Shown here piece by piece: positions 44,479 through 54,716 of a stretch of 64,000 bases of DNA. Every line of letters begins with the position of its first letter. Position 1 is the stretch's first letter. The position numbers and the translations under genes were made by a program. The stretch comes from Pullulanibacillus pueri (GTDB taxonomy: Bacteria > Bacillota > Bacilli > Bacillales > Sporolactobacillaceae), in the NCBI RefSeq assembly GCF_014639255.1, contig NZ_BMFV01000018.1, positions 26,250-90,249 on the forward strand. Direction: 5' to 3'. The notes under the pieces are model-generated. The model ran no database searches and was not told the DNA's origin. It worked only from the letters and a program-made list of their open reading frames with translations.

Positions 44479-44934
44479 ATGAAATCTGAACAGCCGCAAA
44501 TGCAAACTTATGGAGAAGAGCATGTTCCCGCTTTTGGTTACGAATTACTTCGGATGGTTCTTCTCCCTGAGCTGCTGGGAGAAGAACTAGAACCCATTCT
44601 GTACTGGGCTGGACGAAAATTAGCCAGAAAATATCCCTGCAATACGATTGAAGAGCTTATTTCTTTCTTTGAACAGGCAGCATGGGGAAGTCTAGAATTT
44701 TGTGAGGAATCTAAAGGGAAAATGAAATTTGAATTGCGCTCAAATCTTATTAATGCACGCTTTAAAGACAAAAGCAATGATAAATTTTCTTTGGAAAGTG
44801 GCTTTTTAGCAGAACAAATTCAACATATTAAAGGCTTTACAGCCGATTCCTTAACAGAAATTAAAAATAATCGTGATAAGCGGGTCCTATTTGAAGTCGC
44901 CTGGGACACCAAAGATCCTATAAAAAATACTTAA
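44479..44934 (+). CDS. yslB: DUF2507 protein YslB
   Basis: From the ATG at 44479 (AAGGAG upstream) the product has 151 residues: FGYELLRMVLLPELLGEELE, LYWAGRKLARKYP and LEFCEESKGKMKFEL with FLAEQIQHIKGF. This matches YslB, a family of unknown function that lies between sdh and lysC in Bacillus. The fold resembles V4R-like ligand-binding domains. Confidence 0.88.
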   Translation: MKSEQPQMQTYGEEHVPAFGYELLRMVLLPELLGEELEPILYWAGRKLARKYPCNTIEELISFFEQAAWGSLEFCEESKGKMKFELRSNLINARFKDKSNDKFSLESGFLAEQIQHIKGFTADSLTEIKNNRDKRVLFEVAWDTKDPIKNT

Positions 44935-44946
44935 TGTCCGAAAAAG

Positions 44947-44990
44947 AAAAAACTTGTTTTCACCCACACCCGAGGAGAAAACAAGTTTTT
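44947..44990. terminator. Bidirectional terminator between yslB and lysC
   Basis: AAAAAACTTGTTTTC and GAAAACAAGTTTTT form a long hairpin with T runs on both strands, between two convergent genes. Confidence 0.85.
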
Positions 44991-45056
44991 CCATTTTAAT
45001 TCAGTTCACTACTTTAAAACCCTCTCATTTACTGCATTTTCCCTGATACCCGTCTT

Positions 45057-46295
45057 TTATTCAACCGTTGATAAGGGTTTAACCTCTTCTAAATGAAAGG
45101 CACTGTGCAACGCTTGGAGTGCTCCAGTTAATTGCTCAATGGAAATGATAGTTGACACTTTAATTTCTGATGTGCTCACCATTTTCACTTTTATGCCTTC
45201 TTCATTTAAGGTTTTAAACATGGTTGCCGCTACCCCTGGATTGGAGACCATCCCTGATCCCACAATAGAAACCTTCGCTAAATTCCCTTCCACATTAAGC
45301 TCACGAAACTTCAAGGCAGCCTTATGATTATTTAAAACATCAAGAGCATCATTCAAAGCTTCTTCAGAAAGTGTGAAAGAAATGCTTGTTTCCTGATCAT
45401 CAAGGGCATTTTGAATAATGATGTCAACATTCACTTTTGAATCCGCTAAGACTTGAAAGACACTAGAAAGTGTTGTGAGATCATTGGGCAAACCTAATAA
45501 TGTGACTTTGACGACATCCCGTTCAAATGCTAACCCTCTCACCGCTAAACCTTTTTCCAACTGAGCTTCCCCCTTAATAATTGTCCCTGGTTCATCGCTG
45601 AAGCTAGAGCGTACTGTCAAAGGAACATGAAATTTTTTGGCATTTTCAACAGCTCTTGGATGAAGGACACCCGCTCCTAAATAAGCCATCTCTAACATTT
45701 CATCATAACTAATCTCTTTTAATTTTCTTGCTGTTTTTACAACGCGAGGATCTGTTGTATAGACTCCATCGACATCCGTGTAAATTTCACATAAAGTTGC
45801 CTTTAAAGCTGCGGCTAGTGCTACAGCAGAGGTATCAGACCCACCACGTCCTAAGGTTGTAATTTCATGATCTTGAGTAATGCCTTGGAAACCTGCGACA
45901 ATGACGACATGACCCGTGTTTAAATAATCTAGAATAGGCTCCGTATGAATCGCTTCGATCCTGGCGTTGCCATACACATTCTCAGTTGTAATCCCCGCTT
46001 GCCAACCTGTAAGTGAAATCGCTGCCTGCCCGCGACGTTCCATTTCCATCGCTAATAACGCTATGGTCTGTTGCTCGCCTGTTGAGAGAAGCATATCCAA
46101 CTCCCTTTTGCTAGGGCGGTCAGTGATTTCTTTCGCCAAACTCATAAGATGATCCGTTGTCTTTCCCATAGCAGAAACGACAACAACAACCTGTTCACCT
46201 TCATTAACTTTACGAATCAGTCGATCCGCAACCCGTTTAATGCGCTCAACGGAACCCACAGAGGTCCCTCCAAATTTCATCACTGTAATCGTCAT
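45057..46295 (-). CDS. lysC: Aspartokinase, lysine-sensitive
   Basis: The start at 46295 (MTITVMKFGGTSVGS) follows GGAGATGGGA; the longer open frame to 46436 runs through the riboswitch leader. The 412 residues comprise the kinase domain (FGGTSVGS, TLGRGGSDTSAVALAAAL) and two ACT domains (VSIVGSGMVSNPGVAATMF). An internal start for the beta subunit, as in B. subtilis, is possible. It begins lysine/diaminopimelate synthesis; the riboswitch indicates lysine control. Confidence 0.95.
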   Translation of the reverse strand: MTITVMKFGGTSVGSVERIKRVADRLIRKVNEGEQVVVVVSAMGKTTDHLMSLAKEITDRPSKRELDMLLSTGEQQTIALLAMEMERRGQAAISLTGWQAGITTENVYGNARIEAIHTEPILDYLNTGHVVIVAGFQGITQDHEITTLGRGGSDTSAVALAAALKATLCEIYTDVDGVYTTDPRVVKTARKLKEISYDEMLEMAYLGAGVLHPRAVENAKKFHVPLTVRSSFSDEPGTIIKGEAQLEKGLAVRGLAFERDVVKVTLLGLPNDLTTLSSVFQVLADSKVNVDIIIQNALDDQETSISFTLSEEALNDALDVLNNHKAALKFRELNVEGNLAKVSIVGSGMVSNPGVAATMFKTLNEEGIKVKMVSTSEIKVSTIISIEQLTGALQALHSAFHLEEVKPLSTVE

Positions 46296-46320
46296 TTGCT
46301 CGTTCCCATCTCCATTCCGA

Positions 46321-46556
46321 CAAATAGAAAAGCAGTGAAGACATATTATCCTCACTGCTGTATAATTACCCTTTACACAACAGGCTTGGATAGTCCTCCA
46401 CACAATTCTTTGTGTGACAAATCCAGACTTCTTCAATCATGGATCCAGCGAAGATTCTAATGAGCGGCTCTTCACTTCGGCAATTATCCCTTTTGTGCTC
46501 GTTCATTAAAGCTCATCCTTTTCCCGAACACTACTGATGATAATCGCGCCTCTATC
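46321..46556 (-). promoter_or_regulatory. Lysine riboswitch (L box) and terminator upstream of lysC
   Basis: The leader RNA begins with GATAGAGGCGCGA, has AGTAGTGTTCGGGAAAAGG, GGGATAATTGCCGAAG and GCTGGAT, and closes with CTATC pairing to GATAG: the conserved L-box elements (46556-46389). A terminator hairpin GCAGTGA/TCACTGC followed by TTTTCTATTT lies at 46359-46321. Lysine binding should end transcription early. Confidence 0.9.
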
Positions 46557-46598
46557 AAAACACTGTTCAATCAATAGTTCTATATGAAATTAAGTTGA

Positions 46599-46627
46599 AT
46601 TATAGCATGATTTGAAAGTTGCAACAA
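46599..46627 (-). promoter_or_regulatory. Promoter of lysC leader
   Basis: TTGTTG (46627-46622), a 17-bp spacer and TATAAT (46604-46599) form a vegetative sigma-A promoter. Transcription would start just before the L box. Confidence 0.7.
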
Positions 46628-46660
46628 TCAATTATGCCGTTTTCGAAACCATCAGATTAA

Positions 46661-48445
46661 TCATACATCTTCTCTTTCTTCTGCAAAATGATTAAAAATC
46701 CTTTGGGCCACCCCTTGTGGCATACCCGCTTCTACAAGTTCCTCTAATGTTGCCATTTTAATTTTTTTTACAGATCCAAAATGACGTAAAAGTCCTTTTT
46801 TTCGTTTTGGACCAATGCCCTCGATATCATCTAACTCCGATTTAATCATTGATTTATCCCGCACTTGCCGGTGAAAACTAATCGCAAACCGGTGAACCTC
46901 ATCTTGAATTCTTTGTAATAAATAGAACTCCTGACTATTTCTTGCCAGAGGAACCACTTCTGGAGGGTCTCCCATCACCAGCTGCGAGGTCCGGTGTTTA
47001 TCATCCTTGACCAGACCACAGACAGGAATAGTTAATCCCAGTTCATTCTCAAGCACATCAATGGCCGCCCCCATCTGACCTTTACCGCCATCGATAAGAA
47101 TTAAATCAGGAAGCGGGAGTTTTTCCTTTAACAGACGGCTATAACGTCTGCGAATCACTTCTCTCATAGAACCCACATCATCAGGTCCTTTTACTGTTTG
47201 GATTCTATATTTCCTATACGCCTTTTTATTGGGGCGGCCATCCTCAAATACCACTAGCGCTGAAACAGGATGAACACCCTGAATGTTAGAATTATCAAAA
47301 GTCTCAATCACTCTTGGCGTCGCAATGTTTAATTTTTCTCCCAAGTTCTCAACGGCTTTTATCGTTCGAGATTCATCACGCTCAATTAAGAAAAACTTTT
47401 CTTTTAAAGCAATGCTGGCATTTTTCCCTGCCATCTCCACAAGTTCCTTTTTTCTCCCCTTTTGTGGCTGGGTGACGTCAATTTCTAAAAGGGAGGCGAT
47501 TAAGTCGCGATCAATATTTTTAGGAATTAAAATCTCTTTTGGTTTAATATGATTCGCCTTAAGATAAAATTGACCAATAAACGATAAAAAATCCTCTTCT
47601 GGATCGCCATAAAAAGGGAAATGCGAGACATCTCGTTCAATCAATTTCCCTTGTCGCATGAAAAAGACTTGAACACACATCCACCCTTTGTCATAGGCAA
47701 AGTTGAAAACATCACGATCTGTTGTGTCATTAAACATGACTTTCTGTTTTTCCATGACTGTTTCAATATTCCTGATCTGATCTCTCAGCTCTTTTGCCCG
47801 CTCAAATTCAAGCTTTTCGGCGGCTTCGTTCATTTCTTTTTCAAGCTTTTTCTTAATGTCACGGTGTCCGCCATTTAAAAACCGAATGATCCCATCAATC
47901 ATTTCCTTGTATGTCTCTTCCTTAATCTCATTCACACAAGGGGCAAGACATTGACCGATATGGTAGTATAGGCACACACGATCAGGCAGTGTACGACATT
48001 TTCTTAAAGGATATAGTCGATCAAGGAGTTTCTTAGCTTCTTGAGCTGCTGCTACATTTGGATACGGACCAAAGTAGCGCCCACTATTCTTCTTCACTTT
48101 TCGGGTGATCACCAGTCGAGGGTCTTTTTCATTCGTTAATTTAATATACGGATAGGATTTGTCATCGCGTAGCATGATGTTATATTTGGGATCATGCTCT
48201 TTGATTAAATTCATTTCTAAGAGTAACGCTTCAATATTTGAAGACGTCACAATGTATTCAAAATCATCTATATCTAAAACTAAGCGTTGTGTTTTAGCAT
48301 CATGGCTTCCAGAGAAATAAGATCGAACCCTATTCCTTAGATTCTTAGCCTTTCCAACATAAATAATGGTTCCGCGATTATTCTTCATTAAGTAACACCC
48401 TGGCTGATCTGGTAGATTCGCCAGTTTTTCACTTATATTAGCCAT
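46661..48445 (-). CDS. uvrC: Excinuclease ABC subunit C
   Basis: The start at 48445 has GAGGTG at 8 nt. The 594-residue protein has the GIY-YIG nuclease ([20 protein letters not shown]), a UVR motif ([18 protein letters not shown]), the RNase H-like UvrC domain ([17 protein letters not shown]) and C-terminal helix-hairpin-helix repeats ([18 protein letters not shown]). It makes both incisions in nucleotide excision repair. Confidence 0.96.
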   Translation of the reverse strand: MANISEKLANLPDQPGCYLMKNNRGTIIYVGKAKNLRNRVRSYFSGSHDAKTQRLVLDIDDFEYIVTSSNIEALLLEMNLIKEHDPKYNIMLRDDKSYPYIKLTNEKDPRLVITRKVKKNSGRYFGPYPNVAAAQEAKKLLDRLYPLRKCRTLPDRVCLYYHIGQCLAPCVNEIKEETYKEMIDGIIRFLNGGHRDIKKKLEKEMNEAAEKLEFERAKELRDQIRNIETVMEKQKVMFNDTTDRDVFNFAYDKGWMCVQVFFMRQGKLIERDVSHFPFYGDPEEDFLSFIGQFYLKANHIKPKEILIPKNIDRDLIASLLEIDVTQPQKGRKKELVEMAGKNASIALKEKFFLIERDESRTIKAVENLGEKLNIATPRVIETFDNSNIQGVHPVSALVVFEDGRPNKKAYRKYRIQTVKGPDDVGSMREVIRRRYSRLLKEKLPLPDLILIDGGKGQMGAAIDVLENELGLTIPVCGLVKDDKHRTSQLVMGDPPEVVPLARNSQEFYLLQRIQDEVHRFAISFHRQVRDKSMIKSELDDIEGIGPKRKKGLLRHFGSVKKIKMATLEELVEAGMPQGVAQRIFNHFAEEREDV

Positions 48446-48828
48446 AGTGTTCACCTCTTAAAAACATTTCCCGGGAAACAATTGTTGCCATTTCCACTAC
48501 TCAAGAATACCACAAATTCTTGCAGGCTACTTTAATTAAAATTTTTTAAAATGGTATTTCTAAACAATAAAACAAGCGGAGTATACTTGATTCGATCCTT
48601 TGCTCAGCAATGAAATTCTCCCTATGAAAAGATCTCCACCCGTTTTCACCTGTATTAGACGCGATCAACACAATCCTAATTGAGGACAACCTTTGCGTTT
48701 TCTCCCCTTTACAAGAACGGACCTATACGTCACCGTTTCGTTAAGCGCGGAATGTAAAAATGTTTCCTATATTTTATCCCATTATCCCTAACGCTTCGAA
48801 CCTTAACCTCAGTATACATTTATAGGAC
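48446..48828. other. Intergenic gap between trxA and uvrC
   Basis: This A/T-rich stretch of about 380 bp has no supported coding frame, repeat or clear hairpin. It presumably contains the uvrC promoter, but no convincing -35/-10 pair is seen. Confidence 0.6.
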
Positions 48829-48863
48829 AAAAAAAGGCTTGAGATCGTATTGACCTCAAGCCT
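48829..48863 (-). terminator. Terminator of trxA
   Basis: On the minus strand AGGCTTGAG and CTCAAGCCT pair around GTCAATACGAT, followed by TTTTTT. Confidence 0.88.
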
Positions 48864-48875
48864 CATGATGGGAAA

Positions 48876-49190
48876 TTAAGCGTGTTTATTAATAAACTCT
48901 TCTAGAGCTTCTTTTGGCTGATAACCAACTACTTTATCGACAACTTCACCGTCTTTGAAAAGAAGTAAGGTTGGGATGCTCATCACACCAAATTTGCCAG
49001 CTGTTTCTTGATTGTCATCAACATCCAGCTTCACAATTTTTACTTTATCGCTCATTTCTCCGTCGATTTCTTCTAATACAGGAGCAATCATTTTACAAGG
49101 ACCACACCATGTTGCCCAGAAATCAGCAAGTACAAGACCATTAGATGTTTCTTCAGAGAAGTTTTGATCAGTTACATGAGATATTGCCAT
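48876..49190 (-). CDS. trxA: Thioredoxin
   Basis: The 104-residue protein has the redox site [25 protein letters not shown] with the cis-Pro, and the expected length. It is the general disulfide reductant of the cytoplasm. AAAGGAGGGG precedes the start. Confidence 0.97.
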   Translation of the reverse strand: MAISHVTDQNFSEETSNGLVLADFWATWCGPCKMIAPVLEEIDGEMSDKVKIVKLDVDDNQETAGKFGVMSIPTLLLFKDGEVVDKVVGYQPKEALEEFINKHA

Positions 49191-49236
49191 TTTAAGGCCC
49201 CTCCTTTATGTTCAATTATTACTACTATTCCACCGC

Positions 49237-49267
49237 AGTATAACATTTAACCTCTTTAAAATTCCAA
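49237..49267 (-). promoter_or_regulatory. Candidate trxA promoter
   Basis: TTGGAA (49267-49262), a 19-bp spacer and an extended -10, TGTTATACT (ending 49237). The spacer is long, but the TGn extension compensates. Confidence 0.45.
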
Positions 49268-49310
49268 TAATTGAACTCAAGGCTTTTTACATGCTGTTCT
49301 CAAGCCATGA

Positions 49311-50285
49311 TTAGGCTTGTTGCAAGGCTTCTTTAAAATACTGCGTGAGAAGAGGAACAACTTCAAAGATATCCCCGACAATCCCGTAATCCGCAATACT
49401 GAAAATATTAGCGTCAGGATCTTTATTTATTGCGACAATCACTTTGGAACTCGACATCCCCGCAAGATGTTGAATGGCCCCTGAAATACCGCAAGCAATA
49501 TAAAGATCGGGGGTGACAACCTTTCCAGTCTGACCGATCTGCAAGGAATAATCACAATACCCTGCATCACAAGCGGCTCTTGAAGCACCTACTGCGCCAC
49601 CTAAAACGTCTGCAAGTTCTTGTAAAGGTTTAAAACCGTCTGCGTTTTTCACGCCGCGCCCCCCCGAAACAATGACTTTCGCTTCAGAAAGGTCAACACC
49701 GGAAGTCGTTTTCTTAACAATGTCTTTAACAACCGTTCTTAAATCCTTAATGACAACATCAAAGACCTCCACGGGAACCTCTCGAGATTCATCGATGTCT
49801 AAGGCCTCGATATTGTTCGGACGTATGGTTACAAAGATAAGGCCTTCTTTAATCCGCTTTTTCTCAAAAGCTTTCCCCGAATAAATTGGTCGAATAAAAA
49901 GGGGATCACTCCCTTCCTCAATATCAATAATATCAGAGACAAGAGCACTATTTAAACGTGCCGCTAGTCCTGCGGATAAATCCTTGCCAATAGAGGTATG
50001 ACCCATGATAATCGCGTCTGGTTCCTCACTGTCAATCACTTGTTTTAATGCTTGTTTATAGCCATCTGGCGTATAATGCTTTAATTTTTCATCCTCAACG
50101 GTAAGGACACGATCAGCACCGTATTGACCTAATGTTTTTCCAAGATTGGCAAGTTGATCACCGCAAATCACAGCGATAACCTCTCCACCATTGGCAATCT
50201 TTTTACCAGCCGCAATTGCTTCAAAAGAGACATGTCGAAGCTCACCTTCTCGCACTTCAGCTACCACTAATGTTTTTCGTGCCAT
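49311..50285 (-). CDS. etfA: Electron transfer flavoprotein alpha subunit
   Basis: The 324-residue protein has the C-terminal FAD-binding segment SRAACDAGYCDYSLQIGQTG, VTPDLYIACGISGAIQH and AINKDPDANIFSIADYGIVG. With EtfB it takes electrons from acyl-CoA dehydrogenases to the quinone pool. Last gene of fadR-fadB-etfB-etfA. Confidence 0.96.
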   Translation of the reverse strand: MARKTLVVAEVREGELRHVSFEAIAAGKKIANGGEVIAVICGDQLANLGKTLGQYGADRVLTVEDEKLKHYTPDGYKQALKQVIDSEEPDAIIMGHTSIGKDLSAGLAARLNSALVSDIIDIEEGSDPLFIRPIYSGKAFEKKRIKEGLIFVTIRPNNIEALDIDESREVPVEVFDVVIKDLRTVVKDIVKKTTSGVDLSEAKVIVSGGRGVKNADGFKPLQELADVLGGAVGASRAACDAGYCDYSLQIGQTGKVVTPDLYIACGISGAIQHLAGMSSSKVIVAINKDPDANIFSIADYGIVGDIFEVVPLLTQYFKEALQQA

Positions 50286-50405
50286 TCCTATCCCTCCAAT
50301 ATAAAATATGCTTCAAAAGAGAACCATTCAGAGCTCAATGCTTTTAGAGATGCAACGCCTTACAATTCTGCACTGACGACCTAACAGAACGATTTAATAC
50401 ACCTT

Positions 50406-51176
50406 CTATATCACTTTAGCTTCTGTTCTTAGTAATTTAACAAGCTCTGCAACTTGTTCTTCAACTTCGCCTTCTAGAATGCGTCCGGCTTGTTTTTCAG
50501 GAGGCAAAAAGACGTCAACCGTTTCAGTTAAACCTTCCACTTCATCTTCATCCAAATCTAAGTCGTCTAACTCTAAGACTTCTAAAGGTTTCTTTTTAGC
50601 TTTCATAATTCCTGGTAATGAAGGGTAGCGTGGTTCGTTTAACCCTTGTTGCGCAGTTACGAGAACCGGGAGCTCTACCTCTACAGTTTCTTGATCGCCT
50701 TCAACATCGCGTTCAATCGTTGCTTTCCTATCGGAAATCTCAAGACCTACGATGGTCGTCACGTAGGGAATAGCGAGTTTTTCGGCTAGGCGCGGTCCCA
50801 CTTGCCCAGTACCATTATCGTTAGACACGTTACCACCCAGAATTATATCCACCTCTTTATCCTTGAAAAAGGCCGCTAATATTTCAGAGGTTGAGCTTTG
50901 GTCATAATTCTCAACATCTTCATTATTAATTAAATACGCCTTGTCAGCCCCCATTGCTAACGCTGTTCGCAATTCCTTTTCAGCTTCTTCTTCACCGACC
51001 GTTACAACGGTGACTTCACCACCATGTTCCTCTTTTAACTTGATAGCTTCTTCAATCGCAAACTCATCATATGGATTAATTATAAATTCGACGCCATCAT
51101 CTGATACCCGACTATTTTCAACGACGATTTTTTCTTCAGTATCAAAAGTCCTTTTCATCAATACAAAAATATTCAA
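50406..51176 (-). CDS. etfB: Electron transfer flavoprotein beta subunit
   Basis: The 256-residue protein has the ETF beta fold with FIINPYDEFAIEEAIKLKEE, VGPRLAEKLAIPYVTTI and the signature VLVTAQQGLNEPRYPSLPGI. It binds AMP and forms the heterodimer with EtfA. The 120-bp gap to etfA holds no gene. Confidence 0.96.
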   Translation of the reverse strand: MNIFVLMKRTFDTEEKIVVENSRVSDDGVEFIINPYDEFAIEEAIKLKEEHGGEVTVVTVGEEEAEKELRTALAMGADKAYLINNEDVENYDQSSTSEILAAFFKDKEVDIILGGNVSNDNGTGQVGPRLAEKLAIPYVTTIVGLEISDRKATIERDVEGDQETVEVELPVLVTAQQGLNEPRYPSLPGIMKAKKKPLEVLELDDLDLDEDEVEGLTETVDVFLPPEKQAGRILEGEVEEQVAELVKLLRTEAKVI

Positions 51177-51202
51177 TGAAAACCCTCCTCTTAAAATTGA
51201 GC

Positions 51203-51976
51203 TTATTTATCCTTAAAAATCGGCTTACGCTTTTCTATAAAAGCCTTTATCCCTTCTTTAGCATCATATGAGACAAAGACCTCTCCAAAACTCATCGCTT
51301 CTCTTTCCATTCCCCGACTGTATTCTCCTTCCCTGGCATCGCTCAAACAAGCAAGGAGATGGGCCATTGAAACAGCACTCTTTTCAGCGATTTTATGCGC
51401 AAGCGCCATTGCTTCGTGCAAATGTTCCCCCTCGGCTACGAGATAATTTACAAGCCCCCACTTCAGGGCTGCTTCAGCATGAATCGGTTCGCTCGTCAGC
51501 ATCATTTCCGTAGCCTTAGGCACACCTACCAGTCTCGGGAGTCGCTGGGTGCCCGCAAATCCAGGAATCAATCCTAAATTCAATTCCGGCAGACCAAATT
51601 TTGTTGCTTTATCGGCGACTCGAAGGTGACAAGCCATTGCTAATTCTAACCCCCCACCAAGAGCAGCACCATGCATTGCTGCAATCACTGGTTTAGAAAA
51701 GTTTTCAATACGATTAAAAACGTCCTGTCCTCTTCTTGATAGACCTTTAAAATTTTCACTATCGGTGTATTGAGTAAATTCTTTTATATCCGCTCCTGCT
51801 GAAAAGAAACGTCCCTCACCATGAATGACAACCACTTTTACGGACGATGCCTCTTCAATGTCATGTAATTGCTTATCGAGTTCATTTATCATCGCTGATG
51901 ATAAAGCATTGGCCGGTGGATGATGAAGCGTTAATACGGCTACTCTATCTTCATACGTACATTTTACTAGTGTCAC
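51203..51976 (-). CDS. fadB: Enoyl-CoA hydratase
   Basis: The GTG at 51976, 10 nt after AAGGAGG, is preferred to the TTG at 52000. The 257 residues contain FFSAGADIKEF (oxyanion hole), AAMHGAALGGGLELAMACHL and LNLGLIPGFAGTQRLPRLVG with the catalytic Glu pair positions of crotonases. It hydrates enoyl-CoA in beta-oxidation, as B. subtilis FadB (YsiB). Confidence 0.93.
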   Translation of the reverse strand: MTLVKCTYEDRVAVLTLHHPPANALSSAMINELDKQLHDIEEASSVKVVVIHGEGRFFSAGADIKEFTQYTDSENFKGLSRRGQDVFNRIENFSKPVIAAMHGAALGGGLELAMACHLRVADKATKFGLPELNLGLIPGFAGTQRLPRLVGVPKATEMMLTSEPIHAEAALKWGLVNYLVAEGEHLHEAMALAHKIAEKSAVSMAHLLACLSDAREGEYSRGMEREAMSFGEVFVSYDAKEGIKAFIEKRKPIFKDK

Positions 51977-52037
51977 TTTTCTGGCCCCTCCTTGCTCCAA
52001 TTTAGAAGCGCCTACAAAATGTATTATTTAAAACTAC

Positions 52038-52622
52038 TTAACGGGTTAAACCATTAAGTAGAAGATCGCTTACGGGTTCAGCAAGTGCTGCGAGATCGAA
52101 ACGTTGATCATTCATGACCCAGTTCGAAACAGTCTCATCTAATGTGCCGAAAATCATTTGACGTGCCAACCGTGTATCAAGGTTCTCACGAAAGATGTGA
52201 TGTTCCTTCCCATAATCAACAACACTATCGATGACAGCAATATAATCTTTTAATGTTTCATTTATTTTATGACGAATGGCTTGATTCGATTGCCGCAATT
52301 CTAGCTGTGTCACAATGGCAAGATTACGATGGGCTGCTAATTGAGTGAAATGCATCCTGACAAGCGTAGCCAGCTTTTCGCCAGGTTTCTCTTGAGTCAT
52401 AATTTCGGCTTTGATCTTTTCAATAAAGTCGCCCATCTTTTCTCGGAAAACTGAGATCAAAATATCCTCTTTATTCTTAAAATAGATATATATCGTTCCA
52501 TCGGCAACCCCTGCACGCTTTGCAATTTTAGATACTTGCGCTTGATGGAAACCATTCTCTGCGATCACATCCACCGCAGCTTCAATAATCAGCCTATATT
52601 TCGGACGGTCTTTAATTCCCAT
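52038..52622 (-). CDS. fadR: TetR-family fatty-acid regulator FadR
   Basis: The 194-residue protein has the TetR helix-turn-helix: DVIAENGFHQAQVSKIAKRA followed by GVADGTIYIYFKNKEDIL. Its place at the head of fadB-etfB-etfA and the matching operator in front identify it as FadR (YsiA). Long-chain acyl-CoA is the known inducer in B. subtilis. Confidence 0.93.
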   Translation of the reverse strand: MGIKDRPKYRLIIEAAVDVIAENGFHQAQVSKIAKRAGVADGTIYIYFKNKEDILISVFREKMGDFIEKIKAEIMTQEKPGEKLATLVRMHFTQLAAHRNLAIVTQLELRQSNQAIRHKINETLKDYIAVIDSVVDYGKEHHIFRENLDTRLARQMIFGTLDETVSNWVMNDQRFDLAALAEPVSDLLLNGLTR

Positions 52623-52648
52623 TCCCTTTGTATTCCCTTCTTAGAAAA

Positions 52649-52700
52649 TGAATGACTATTCATTCATTTCTATTATAAAGAAAAAATGCAAATTGGTCAA
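52649..52700 (-). promoter_or_regulatory. Promoter and FadR operator of the fadR operon
   Basis: TTGACC (52700-52695), a 17-bp spacer and TATAAT (52677-52672) form a strong promoter. The palindrome TGAATGACTATTCATTCA at 52649-52666 fits the FadR box TGAATGAnTAnTCATTCA and covers the transcription start region, so FadR should repress its own operon. Confidence 0.85.
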
Positions 52701-52795
52701 TACTTTAACAGTGAGCCAAAAGAGGAAGGCCATGTCTCCTTCCTTTTGACCCAGTTTCGTTTAAGTATACTAAAGTTAAGCCACTAAGCCAAACT

Positions 52796-54478
52796 TTAAG
52801 ATGACCGCCGATCTTCATCCTTTAATAGTTCTCGTTTTAAAATCTTCCCAATCGTCGACTTGGGTAAATCTTTGCGGAACTCATAAATCTTTGGCACCTT
52901 ATAGGCTGCTAAATACTTACGGCAATGGCGATTGAGCTCTTCTTCCGTTAAGGCTCTCCCATCTTTTGCGACCACAAATGCCTTCACTGTTTCTCCACGA
53001 TAGTGATCATGAACACCAACCACAGCCGCTTCCTTGACATCAGGATGCTCATATAAGACTTCTTCAACCTCACGAGGATAGATATTAAAACCACTTGCTA
53101 AGATCATATCCTTCTTCCGATCAACAATATAAAAATAACCCTTTTCATCCATGTAAGCCATATCACCCGTGAATAGCCATCCCTCTTTTAACACTTGTGC
53201 CGTTTCCTCAGGGCGATTCCAGTAACCCTTCATTACTTGCGGCCCTTTAACCACAAGTTCGCCAACCTCTTTCAGACCCAACTCCTCACCTGTCTCTGGA
53301 GAAACAATCTTGGCCTCTGTATCGGGATAAGGGATCCCAATACTCCCTAAAATACGCTCACCCCAAATGAGATTACAATGAGTCACTGGAGAGGCTTCGG
53401 TTAATCCATACCCTTCAACTAATTTTCCACCTGTCAGTTGTTCAAAACGTTGTTGTACCTCCAAAGGTAATGGCGCTGAACCACTAATACAAGTCTTGAT
53501 AGAAGATAAATCATACTTCTGAATATCAGGATGATTGATAAGTGCAATATACATGGTAGGCGCCCCCGAAAAAACCGTTGGACGCAATTTTTCAATCATT
53601 TTAAGAACTTCTCCTGCTTCAAACCTCGGTACAATAATCATTTTTGACAGATGCATAATGCTTAAATTCATCACTATTGTCATTCCATAGACGTGAAAAA
53701 ATGGCAAAACACCAAGAATCGTGTCTTTTCCATATTCATGGCGATACTGCCACATACGTGATTGCTCTGTATTGGCAATCAAATTCCGGTGAGTCAACAT
53801 GACCCCTTTAGCAAATCCGGTCGTCCCACCAGTATATTGTAATAACGCAAGATCCTCTTCTGGTGAAATGTGTTCCGGTACAAAATCGGTCACGCCTTTT
53901 TTAATTAATTCCGTAAATAAAAACACATCTTTAACGTTCTGAAATTCTCTCTTTTTTGGTATTTTTGTTTTGGATGCTATCGGGTACAAAAGCTTTTTAG
54001 TAAGTGGAAGGTAATCTTGAACCCCTGTAACGATAATGGTTTCCAAACTCGTCTTGGACTGCACGTTCCTTACACGGGGATAAACCTGATCGAGGCAAAC
54101 GATCATTTTCGCCCCTGAATCGCTTAATTGATGCTGCAATTCTCGTTCCATATATAATGGATTCGTTTGAACAACAATGCCTCCAACCATTAAAGCTGCA
54201 TAGTAAGCAATGACAGACTGTGGAGAGTTCGGTAGCATAATCGCTAGCCGATCACCTTTTTTTAATCCGTGAACCGTCAATTGCTGCGCCAACTTTAAGC
54301 TTTCATTATAGAGATCACGATAGGTCATTTCCTTTCCCATGAAATAAATAGCGCTTTTGTCTGGATGCTTCTCTGCTGCTTCTCTCAAATAATCAAAAAG
54401 CGGGCGTTCCCCATAATCTATTTGTGGGGAAATCTCCTCGGGATAGTGCGAAAGCCAAGGTTTTGCCTTCGTTCCCAT
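52796..54478 (-). CDS. lcfA: Long-chain fatty acid-CoA ligase
   Basis: The start at 54478 follows GGGAGG at 8 nt. The 560-residue protein has the AMP-binding motif YTGGTTGFAKGVMLTHRN, EGYGLTEASPVTH, WLFTGDMAYMDEKGYF and the C-terminal Lys region LPKSTIGKILKREL. It activates fatty acids for beta-oxidation. No FadR box is seen at its own promoter. Confidence 0.95.
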   Translation of the reverse strand: MGTKAKPWLSHYPEEISPQIDYGERPLFDYLREAAEKHPDKSAIYFMGKEMTYRDLYNESLKLAQQLTVHGLKKGDRLAIMLPNSPQSVIAYYAALMVGGIVVQTNPLYMERELQHQLSDSGAKMIVCLDQVYPRVRNVQSKTSLETIIVTGVQDYLPLTKKLLYPIASKTKIPKKREFQNVKDVFLFTELIKKGVTDFVPEHISPEEDLALLQYTGGTTGFAKGVMLTHRNLIANTEQSRMWQYRHEYGKDTILGVLPFFHVYGMTIVMNLSIMHLSKMIIVPRFEAGEVLKMIEKLRPTVFSGAPTMYIALINHPDIQKYDLSSIKTCISGSAPLPLEVQQRFEQLTGGKLVEGYGLTEASPVTHCNLIWGERILGSIGIPYPDTEAKIVSPETGEELGLKEVGELVVKGPQVMKGYWNRPEETAQVLKEGWLFTGDMAYMDEKGYFYIVDRKKDMILASGFNIYPREVEEVLYEHPDVKEAAVVGVHDHYRGETVKAFVVAKDGRALTEEELNRHCRKYLAAYKVPKIYEFRKDLPKSTIGKILKRELLKDEDRRSS

Positions 54479-54716
54479 ATATGAATCCTCCCTTAGTACC
54501 GCACCCTCAAACATCACATTCCTTATCGCTATTATAATGTAAACCCTTTCATTTTGAAAACATTTCGCATCAATTTTTAAAATTTTTTCATTTATAGATC
54601 ATAAATATGAGAGATGATATCACCATTCAAGCATTTAAGAATAAGCAAAATTGAGTATGTTTTGCTGGCTATTATAGACGCTTTCCTAGAAGATATCACA
54701 AGTCCCGTACTTTATA

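Noticed and set aside
45057..46436. Long lysC starting at 46436
   Set aside because: The extra codons are the lysine riboswitch leader, and the true start at 46295 has its own ribosome site.
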